This document shows, piece after piece, positions 6,356 to 14,171 of a stretch of DNA of 46,726 nucleotides (position 1 is its first letter; the number at the start of each line of letters is the position of its first letter). Position numbers and translations under genes: made by a program. The notes beneath the pieces are model-generated. The model was not told where the DNA came from. It searched no databases and saw nothing but the letters and a program-made list of their open reading frames with translations. Source of the DNA: a virus; the IMG/VR virus record IMGVR_UViG_3300035224_000093, positions 1-46,726 of that record; one strand, written 5' to 3'.

Positions 6356-7711
6356 TTAAGGATTCAATCTTGACCAGACATTGCCGACATCATTAGTTTT
6401 TACATAAAGACCAACATTACTCCTAATCATTACAGCACCTTTAGAAGCAGAAGCTGCTGGACTTCCTGCATCGTTGGGATCGTAAGCGCCAAAATAAAGA
6501 GCACTTCCACCAGAAGAGTCGCCTTGAATATGAACACCTTTATCAGCAGTCATTGACATCCCCCATGCTGGTTCCTGCGACCATCCATAAGACGAAAAAG
6601 TAGAAGAACCCCTAAAATCAGCTTTATAGTGCATTGAGTCATTACCCTGTAAATCAAGAGGGTTGCCATAGGTAGTTATGTTGCTAGACCTTTCATAACC
6701 TGTGACGCCAGCAGCAATAACGACAGGACCATCGGTTACCGGAAAATAACTTGTCCAGTTTGTCTTAAATATGTTATCTGCAATTTGTAGGGTATTACAT
6801 TTTTGGACATCGATAGCAGTAGCAGCACCACCACCAGCGAAAGTATTACCTCGTATTTGAACTTGAGAAATTGGTCGGGTGTTAGAAACAAACCTGATAC
6901 CACAACTTGTTGCATCAGGGCCAATATTTACCCAATTATTAAGGATTTTAATAGAACCTAAACTATTGGATTCAACTTCATCAGGTTCAAGCAGAATAGC
7001 TACAGCATTTGCATACGTTTGATCGACAATGTTACCACTAATTAGGATCTCTAAGCCTGCTTTAACAGCAATACCTGGGTTACTTGCCTGAATAGTGTTA
7101 TTAAAGATACGTGTGCCTTCAGGTTGAACAGAAGCACCATCTCTATTTAATTCAATACCCTTATCATTAAATTGCATCATACATCCAGTAATGTATGAAT
7201 TCATTAATGGACCAGAAGATTTAATGCAAGTTTCGTTAAAAAGAAATTGACAATCACTGATACAGGTTAAGTTGCTGTTACCTTGTATTGCTATTTTAAA
7301 TCTGGTAAACTGACAGTTACTGATAAAGGTTGGCCTATCATCCATCTCTTGTTCGTCAGCGATGCATGTTTTTGTGTAGCCACTAGTTTCATCTGTGGTG
7401 AAGGTAAGGCCATTGAAATTTACTTTTCCGCCAGGAACCCTAAACAGAGACCCAGAACCCGTGAATTTAATAATTGAGTTTGGGTATTGACCTTGAAAGG
7501 ATCTATTACTACTATCACTACTGGACGGCAGAGTTAAAGTGCTAGAGACAATGAATGTACCAGGCGGGATAATGAGATTCTTTTCCGCTGCCATAGCGGC
7601 CTGAAATGCAGCAGTGTCATCAGTTACTCCATCACCCTTAGCACCAAAATCTAAAATGCTAACTGCATTATTGGGCCAGTTAGCTAGGGCCCGTGTTTTT
7701 GTTCGTGTCAT
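6356..7711 (-). CDS. Tailspike-like protein with pectate-lyase-type beta-helix
   Basis: This 451-residue protein opens with the hallmark of the Pectate_lyase_3 family, VSILDFGAKGDGVTDDTAAF (about residues 18-37). Many short hydrophobic repeats follow (LTCISDCQF, ILNNWVNIG, QIRGNTFAGGG, LQIADNIFK), typical of a right-handed parallel beta-helix. The C-terminal part (about 350-451) is Gly/Ser-rich and may be a binding or trimerisation tip. Such proteins bind or cleave cell-surface polysaccharide. It sits between the tail fibre and terS, flanked by a duplicated terS start, so it looks like an acquired extra host-range module. Enzymatic activity cannot be shown here. Confidence 0.85.
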   Translation of the reverse strand: MTRTKTRALANWPNNAVSILDFGAKGDGVTDDTAAFQAAMAAEKNLIIPPGTFIVSSTLTLPSSSDSSNRSFQGQYPNSIIKFTGSGSLFRVPGGKVNFNGLTFTTDETSGYTKTCIADEQEMDDRPTFISNCQFTRFKIAIQGNSNLTCISDCQFLFNETCIKSSGPLMNSYITGCMMQFNDKGIELNRDGASVQPEGTRIFNNTIQASNPGIAVKAGLEILISGNIVDQTYANAVAILLEPDEVESNSLGSIKILNNWVNIGPDATSCGIRFVSNTRPISQVQIRGNTFAGGGAATAIDVQKCNTLQIADNIFKTNWTSYFPVTDGPVVIAAGVTGYERSSNITTYGNPLDLQGNDSMHYKADFRGSSTFSSYGWSQEPAWGMSMTADKGVHIQGDSSGGSALYFGAYDPNDAGSPAASASKGAVMIRSNVGLYVKTNDVGNVWSRLNP

Positions 7712-7729
7712 AATTTAAAGAGATACTAT

Positions 7730-7798
7730 TTAGCTGCGTCGATAAGGAATGAGGTCATAATATCCGTTGAACTGGTCTTCAGTTGCCTTGTTTTTCAT
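7730..7798 (-). pseudogene. terS 5'-end remnant
   Basis: A ribosome binding site (AAAAGGAAAATG) leads into a 22-codon frame reading MKNKATEDQFN, then GYYDLIPYRRS and stop. The first 11 residues are identical to TerS at 6349. It is best read as the original terS start, orphaned when the tailspike gene and a new terS start were inserted downstream of it. Confidence 0.8.
7765..7798. repeat. Direct repeat, remnant copy
   Basis: Partner of 6316-6349, 31 of 34 identical. The two copies bracket the 451-residue tailspike gene, so recombination between them would remove it precisely and restore one intact terS. Confidence 0.9.
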
Positions 7799-7805
7799 TT
7801 TCCTT

Positions 7806-10391
7806 TTAAGAAGTAGGGCTTGTGTTTAAGTTCGAGACAACTGCACCCGAGATAGCTGCGTATTGAGTCGTGACAACTAGCCGAGCGCCTGCGGAAGGGC
7901 TGCCACTAAGCACGATAAAAACTCGACGTTCTGTGTCGTAGTAGTAATTCATTTTGCTTAATGTAGAAGTCGGTCCATATTGAAGATTGAATGATGAAAT
8001 CTTATATCTCACAAGCTCAGTTGTCGGAGAAAGTGAATACTGAGAAGGAGTTACTAAAGTACCGCCGTTATCCCTATACCTCAGAGCGACACTAGAAAAC
8101 TTGGTCATATCGGCTTCATTCTCAATATGAAAACTCCAGCCAAGGATTAAACAATTTTCAGGCACTGCCTCAAAGAAATTCATGGTTCCAGTCTCTGTTC
8201 CATTAAATGCGATGATCGAAGTATGCTCTTTGATCATATCTAAGTTTGTACTTAAGGGTCTGGATGTATCAGTAAACATTCCAGACGAAACTCCTAGGCG
8301 ATAATTAGCGGCAATTGACGCTGTTGTTGCAATCTCAACATGCCGATAAGACTCTACGGTTCCGCCAACGGCTGTGTTCTCGATATTGAGTTTTGCTTCT
8401 GCTGATGCAGTGCTTGAGCTATATGATCCAGGAGCACCAACAACCTTTAGGTTTTCAACTTTAATTGCAGATTCTTGAGTTAGCTGCAGTATCCCCGTGT
8501 TGTTGGATGAATTGACATTGGACTTGACTCCATAAGTCTGAAAGATATTATTAACGGCAGTAACATTCTTGATAATACCTTTGCAGTATGACTCGTTTTG
8601 GATTGCAGCACGTTGGAAGTTCTCGACGTATACACCGTCAATCACGTAATCGTAACAATTACAGACAGAGATTGGAAAACCTTTGCTGCCTGATCCTGAG
8701 ATGCGATTGTAGTTTGCTCTAATATTTCGTATGTAACCCTGCTCTACTGCACGAATGAGAACACTAGAACGGTAAAGAGCAACATTCTCAATGCCTTGAT
8801 TTTTGCTATTTCTTAATTCAATAACCCTATCGTCTTCTTCAGTAGGTCTGGCGTCTGAGCCTTCATAGCGTTGAAATTTAATGTTTTTAAACACCACGTC
8901 TTTAGGTAACCCATCAGCACCCTGGCCTATAATTCTTCGATTATTATCTGTTGATTGAGAATCAGCATTAAATGCTTCTGGTACGCCTCGACTTAATGTG
9001 ATTGCGTTGCCAGTAATGTCTGTGATTTCAGCTGAATAATAATATATAGCCTCAGCATCATCGTAGGCATTGTCAATGATTCTAACTTGTACCTCTTCGC
9101 CTTCATAAAAATCAGATGCGTCAGCGACGTTATAAACCAAATCTCCAACTGCATAGGCACCAGTCAGAATGCTTTGGTTAGTGGTTGTTGAAATTGATCT
9201 AAAGGCGGTAGGACCTCCCCCCATTGAACCACCAGGAGCAACCCTAGCGTTAAAAATAATCTTACACATATTGCCATTAACAATAGTGCTGCTTCCTACG
9301 TAAGCGCCAGTGTCTCCCCATTGCGTACTCTGTGACGCATACATTAGATAGATTCTTTGCCCATTAAAATTAACAGTACCGCCACCCTGCGACTTAATTG
9401 CATCAAAAGCATTTTGTATGTACTGGCTGCAATTAACTGCTGCTGTATCAGTTCCAGCTGGGATAAAATCATCCACGTAAACAGTAGATTCCAACCGTTT
9501 TTGAAGCGTTTGCGACTCACCACCTGGATAGGTGTAGTTAACATCAGTCGCTTGACCAGCAGTAGCAATAGGAATGTTGTTGATACAATAAATTCCAACT
9601 ACATCACCTTCCAGTAATGGTTGAGTAACTGTAATCTTAGTAGTTGAGTTTACAATATAATCAACATCTTTTTGCTGTAAAGCACCATTAATATAAACCT
9701 GTACTAGACCAATTGAGATAGCAAATACTGGTACACCATTTACACCACTTTCAAGGACTGTATCACCTTGTGTAGCCGTGTAATAGACATAAGCATATGC
9801 AGTTGCTTCTGTGTTACCACCGAACTTCTCATCAACATAATACTTGTTAGCAGCATCAGTACCATCTACAGGATCAGGAACACCAGTCAGTTGGAAGTCA
9901 TCCATATCCAACGGACCTTCCATGGTGTCACCAGTAATCCTGACGAAACCTTGGTAGTTCTCAATGAACTGGTAGAGCCTGCCTTCTACATCTTGTAGTG
10001 CAAGTAGGATCTGAGTGAAGTTATTATTTAAATCCTGTGCACGAACTGGGGAACCAGGATAGAAATATGCCACCATCTGACAAATGTCAGTCTGGCGGAT
10101 AATAATTACATTACTGAAGTCATCAGGACGATCAGTAGGTGGCAGACCAGGAGCAACGCAGAATGTTAGATCGACCGGTGTGGAACTTGTAAAATAGTAT
10201 TCAGTTGTTGAACCACTACAGGATCCAGAGTTGGATACCTGAGTGCATAAATCAAACGTTTCAGTTGTCTCATTCCACAAATAGACTGCAATGTCTGAAG
10301 TCTCAATATAAGGGAATGCAAAGGAGTATTTAGTTGTTAAGCCATCACCCTGGTATAACGCAGGGGGTCGAGCGCATGTGTTGTTTGCCAT
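7806..10391 (-). CDS. Tail fibre (T7 gp17-like N-terminus, beta-helix body)
   Basis: This 861-residue protein has an N-terminal domain (about 1-165: YQGDGLTTKYSFAFPYIETS, DNNFTQILLALQDVEGRLYQ) that matches the T7 gp17 tail-attachment domain. A linker follows (LDMDDFQLTGVPDPVDGTDA), then a second adapter-like repeat. From about 305 a pectate-lyase-type beta-helix begins (FIPAGTDTAAVNCSQYIQNA, GGGTVNFNGQRIYLM). The C-terminal 130 residues form the probable receptor-binding tip. It attaches to the tail and recognises the cell surface. It follows the internal core genes, as in T7. The confident parts are the N-terminal domain and the position. Confidence 0.9.
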   Translation of the reverse strand: MANNTCARPPALYQGDGLTTKYSFAFPYIETSDIAVYLWNETTETFDLCTQVSNSGSCSGSTTEYYFTSSTPVDLTFCVAPGLPPTDRPDDFSNVIIIRQTDICQMVAYFYPGSPVRAQDLNNNFTQILLALQDVEGRLYQFIENYQGFVRITGDTMEGPLDMDDFQLTGVPDPVDGTDAANKYYVDEKFGGNTEATAYAYVYYTATQGDTVLESGVNGVPVFAISIGLVQVYINGALQQKDVDYIVNSTTKITVTQPLLEGDVVGIYCINNIPIATAGQATDVNYTYPGGESQTLQKRLESTVYVDDFIPAGTDTAAVNCSQYIQNAFDAIKSQGGGTVNFNGQRIYLMYASQSTQWGDTGAYVGSSTIVNGNMCKIIFNARVAPGGSMGGGPTAFRSISTTTNQSILTGAYAVGDLVYNVADASDFYEGEEVQVRIIDNAYDDAEAIYYYSAEITDITGNAITLSRGVPEAFNADSQSTDNNRRIIGQGADGLPKDVVFKNIKFQRYEGSDARPTEEDDRVIELRNSKNQGIENVALYRSSVLIRAVEQGYIRNIRANYNRISGSGSKGFPISVCNCYDYVIDGVYVENFQRAAIQNESYCKGIIKNVTAVNNIFQTYGVKSNVNSSNNTGILQLTQESAIKVENLKVVGAPGSYSSSTASAEAKLNIENTAVGGTVESYRHVEIATTASIAANYRLGVSSGMFTDTSRPLSTNLDMIKEHTSIIAFNGTETGTMNFFEAVPENCLILGWSFHIENEADMTKFSSVALRYRDNGGTLVTPSQYSLSPTTELVRYKISSFNLQYGPTSTLSKMNYYYDTERRVFIVLSGSPSAGARLVVTTQYAAISGAVVSNLNTSPTS

Positions 10392-13300
10392 TTACTTGTG
10401 CATAGTTTGTAAGTCTTTAAGAGCTTCTTCACGCCCTTTTCGGTTACCTGATTTGGTGTTGTAGTTAAGACGATCAATACCGCGTTGTTCTTCTATCAGT
10501 TCTTGTACACGTGGATCTTTGGTAATATCTGCCCAAGCCTTCTTACGTGCTCTATCGAATGCACGTTTGATTAGTCGGTTGTGTAGGTAATCCATAGGTT
10601 CACCCATCTTTGAAGGTCCACCTTTATCTCGGTCAGCATTCATCTGCCTCACCGACAGCTGTACATCTTCACGTGCAGCTAAGTTATTGAGCTTGAGATC
10701 TAAACCTTGGTTACCCATAGACTTCTGAAACTCAGACCTAAGTACTGCGTTATCCCGAAGACTAATTGGAGGATTAGAAGGTGCAGACATAACAGACATA
10801 CGCATGTCATACTGACTTTCAAATAGCATCTTTCTGCCTGGTGTCTCATCCAAGTTGAATTGAATAGGACTTACCATGTTGAACATCTTGGTAGGTAGAT
10901 CCCACTCTTTGATTGGCTTACCACTGAGCATGTCGTACTTAATGGGAAGTGCATCACCAGCAAGTAGTTCAAAACCTTGGTTACGGTTACGGATTTGATC
11001 AGTAATACTAGAACTTAGTTCACGCATACCAGGGCTCAATACCTTACCGATTTCATTCCTCAGTGAAGACAAAGGAACAGTGTTGTTAGCTAGACCTGCG
11101 ACCATCCTTGGAAAAGCCTTAGGGTCACCAGCAAATATGTCTACAAACTGCTGTAATCCAGCCATGTATGACTTACTTGTCACACCACCAGCAACAATCA
11201 TCGAGATCTTCTGAAATTGATCTTTAGTCCACTCTTCACCCATCAACTGACTGTGGTCAGAGATATCAGCAATAGTGGTAAGAAGAACATTGAATGGTTC
11301 AAATGCTTCGAAGTTCACCCATAGGTCACCGATCTTTACGGTGTTAGGTTTCCATCCAGCATCCTTCCATACCTGACGCATACGACGGTCAGTAGGACCA
11401 TTGCCACGTAGGTTGCCACTCATTGCAGCCATAGTTGCCATAGAGACAACTCCATAGCCAATAGCTTCACGACCTTTGATTAGAGCCTTAGCATTAGCTA
11501 GTTGGTCTGGATTAGTGATGCCATACTTAGCAACTGACTCCAGGTTCTCTGTAGTAGCAGATCTAATTGCTACGTTCTCTTTAATGAAACGATTGACAAT
11601 AGGTGTGTGCTTACCCATCAGTTCCAATCCATTCACACTGGTACGTGCAAACAGGAAGAAAGGTTTAGCCCACGGTGTACGTTGAAAGACATCATCTAGA
11701 CCAGCAGCAAAGCCCTCTAGCTGCTTAGTGAGGGTGACTTCTTTTGTGGCGTAGTCAAGAGCACCATCTCTAATAGTTCCATCAGCATCAATAATTTGAG
11801 CTTGAAATTTAGCCTCATAATCCTTCATCAATTGGGGTGTAATCTCTGTACCATTCTGCATGGCATCCATCATTGCCATCTGTCTAGCTTGACCACGAGC
11901 CATCAATTGCTTGAAAGTTTCGTCAGTAGCTTGCATCAGTTTGGTTGAATACGTCAGCAACTTATTGCTGTTCATATTCCTAGCAATGTTGGCTGCCTGC
12001 CAAGCATATTTTTCACCAGCAGTAGCAGCATCAGATTCATAATACTTACCCATCAATTCCCACTCAACAGCATCTTTAGCCTTGGGGCCTTCGAAATACC
12101 TGTTGAAGTCAGAGTTGATGTTCCCGGCAAAGGAAGAGTTGATCTTTGATTTAAAAAGACTGAATGCTTCAGGTATCATCTGCACCATTGCATTGACGTT
12201 AGCCAATGAAGCACGTGCTACCTGTCCATTACCACCCAGAGCAGCCCCTAAGGCAGTTGATAATGGCCTGAGGAAGGTTGCACTACTTGTGCCCATGATC
12301 GCCCTTACAGGCGTTTTAGGACCACTTAGAACGCTATGTACCATTACCTTGCCGAGTTCATCAACAAGCTTTCCAGTCTCCTTAGCTTTACCGTCTAGTT
12401 GTCCACCTTTAAGTTTACGTCTTGCCCAACCTTCTAGGTCTTCGAAGTTACGTAGTTCATTGGATTGAGATACATACTCGAACAATGACTTCATCATTGT
12501 GTCATCAGTATCTTTGTTAGCAAGCTTCAGAACAGCAAAGATAGCTTCCTTTGATTCTTGCTTCAGTTCCTTCAGAACCTCTTGTCCTTCTCTTTTCAGT
12601 GACTTACTAGGCTTGCGTTCCACACCAGCAGCAAGTTCTTTACCACTAGCAGACCAGTCAAATCTAGCCTTCTTGGTTTCAGTCAGTAGGGTAACCATCT
12701 TATCGACAAGTTGTTCTGCAGGACCATCCTTAGCGCCTAGGTCAGCGATGTCTCCCAGTTCACGTCCTACCAGTCCAAGGTCACGTGCCTCACGTACTAG
12801 TGAACCAACAACAAGATCAGTAGCAGCAACCTTAGAAGGACTCATCAGTTCCACACCTTCTTTTGTGTAGGAGCCTTTCATCAATACATCCAAGAACTCC
12901 TCAGTAGGTACATCAGCTGCATTCCTACCTTGAACGATCTCTTGGTACATCTCTACGGATTCACCCCAGATCTCTTTAGGTGTAGCTCTACCAGCTTTGA
13001 TCTCCTTCATTCCGGTTTCAAACCGTTCAGAAGTCATCAAGTCCTTAGCTACCTTTTCGATGATTTCATCATCAAGTCCACTGGACTGCACATAACGATT
13101 GAGTTCAGCAGGAGTGGTAACACTGGTAGTACTACCCATCTCTGCACCCCATTCATTGCGGGTACGGCTTAACTGTTCAAATGCTTGACCAGCCTTACCT
13201 GTTGAGGTAGGTGAACCCTGCCAAGGATCAGAGATTGGTTCATTCTTGTAGGCACCAAAGCCTTCTTCATTGAACTGTTCCTTACCTCGTGTTTCTACCT

Positions 13301-14171
13301 GTTCTTTGATACTGTCAGAGCGTTTGATTGCATCGTCAGTAGCTTTTACTTCTGCAGGTACTTCTACCTCTACACCTTTTGCTCCCTTTACTTTCTTCAT
13401 CCCTTTCCCCAGCATAAAGCCAAGGCCATCAAAAACTATACCAATACCCATTCCTTCAACAACATTCTTGAATGTCATCATTGCAGGGTGATCAGTATCC
13501 TTTGTAGAGATAGGAGTATCAATCCAGTTGTAGTGATCTCTCATCATTCCCAATGCATTCTGCTCTTGGGAGTATTTAGAACCAAGGTCAGAGATACCAC
13601 CTAATGCAGCACCTCTAGCTATTCCAGTAGCAAGGCCAGCAGCTTTACTACCGCCAGCTACCCAGCCTGCAGCTGCACTAACGCCAGCTCCGATACCTAG
13701 AGCAGCAATACCTTTGGCAGCAAGAACAGTACCTGCAGCCATTGTACCGAAGTGGACAGTACCTCTAAGAAGTCCTCCCCACCAAGTCTTTGTCTCGATC
13801 TTGTTCTCACCATCAGCACCCGTAGGGTCCCATTCAGGTTTGTAATCATCACCGGCTGCTTCCATCTCACCATTGAACATGTCAGCAACACGTTCAGGTG
13901 CAGTTGCAACGGATGACACTGTATCCTGTACACCACCACCTAAGGCGGCTCCAAGTTCATTACCTATATCTTGAATATTCCAACCCACACCATCAGCGCG
14001 TGGGTCATCTAGTTGTGCGTTTTCTTGTTTTTCAGCCGTAGCTGTTTCTTCTGCCTTTGCCTCGTTTTGTTTAACAAGGTCAGCATTCTCTTGGAGTTGT
14101 GTCTCCAGTTCATCTGCTTGTTGTCCTACTGCATCAGCATCTACATCGATGCCTGGCATGAAACTATTCAT
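10392..14171 (-). CDS. Internal core / ejection protein (T7 gp16-like)
   Basis: This 1259-residue internal virion protein occupies the gp16 place, between the gp15-like and tail-fibre genes. The N-terminal 130 residues are acidic and Gln-rich. A Gly/Ala-rich hydrophobic region (about 140-200: GTMAAGTVLAAKGIAALGIG) could cross the host membrane during ejection. The rest is long helical sequence ending in a basic tail (RKKAWADITKDPRVQELIEE). In T7, gp14-gp15-gp16 form the tube that carries DNA across the envelope. No lytic domain is evident here; it is instead in the neighbouring gene. The start overlaps the preceding stop by one base (TAATG). Confidence 0.85.
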   Translation of the reverse strand: MNSFMPGIDVDADAVGQQADELETQLQENADLVKQNEAKAEETATAEKQENAQLDDPRADGVGWNIQDIGNELGAALGGGVQDTVSSVATAPERVADMFNGEMEAAGDDYKPEWDPTGADGENKIETKTWWGGLLRGTVHFGTMAAGTVLAAKGIAALGIGAGVSAAAGWVAGGSKAAGLATGIARGAALGGISDLGSKYSQEQNALGMMRDHYNWIDTPISTKDTDHPAMMTFKNVVEGMGIGIVFDGLGFMLGKGMKKVKGAKGVEVEVPAEVKATDDAIKRSDSIKEQVETRGKEQFNEEGFGAYKNEPISDPWQGSPTSTGKAGQAFEQLSRTRNEWGAEMGSTTSVTTPAELNRYVQSSGLDDEIIEKVAKDLMTSERFETGMKEIKAGRATPKEIWGESVEMYQEIVQGRNAADVPTEEFLDVLMKGSYTKEGVELMSPSKVAATDLVVGSLVREARDLGLVGRELGDIADLGAKDGPAEQLVDKMVTLLTETKKARFDWSASGKELAAGVERKPSKSLKREGQEVLKELKQESKEAIFAVLKLANKDTDDTMMKSLFEYVSQSNELRNFEDLEGWARRKLKGGQLDGKAKETGKLVDELGKVMVHSVLSGPKTPVRAIMGTSSATFLRPLSTALGAALGGNGQVARASLANVNAMVQMIPEAFSLFKSKINSSFAGNINSDFNRYFEGPKAKDAVEWELMGKYYESDAATAGEKYAWQAANIARNMNSNKLLTYSTKLMQATDETFKQLMARGQARQMAMMDAMQNGTEITPQLMKDYEAKFQAQIIDADGTIRDGALDYATKEVTLTKQLEGFAAGLDDVFQRTPWAKPFFLFARTSVNGLELMGKHTPIVNRFIKENVAIRSATTENLESVAKYGITNPDQLANAKALIKGREAIGYGVVSMATMAAMSGNLRGNGPTDRRMRQVWKDAGWKPNTVKIGDLWVNFEAFEPFNVLLTTIADISDHSQLMGEEWTKDQFQKISMIVAGGVTSKSYMAGLQQFVDIFAGDPKAFPRMVAGLANNTVPLSSLRNEIGKVLSPGMRELSSSITDQIRNRNQGFELLAGDALPIKYDMLSGKPIKEWDLPTKMFNMVSPIQFNLDETPGRKMLFESQYDMRMSVMSAPSNPPISLRDNAVLRSEFQKSMGNQGLDLKLNNLAAREDVQLSVRQMNADRDKGGPSKMGEPMDYLHNRLIKRAFDRARKKAWADITKDPRVQELIEEQRGIDRLNYNTKSGNRKGREEALKDLQTMHK

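Noticed and set aside
12082-12870. Long plus-strand frames within the internal core gene
   Set aside because: They are antisense shadows of a highly biased coding strand, with low-complexity Ser/Leu-rich translations.
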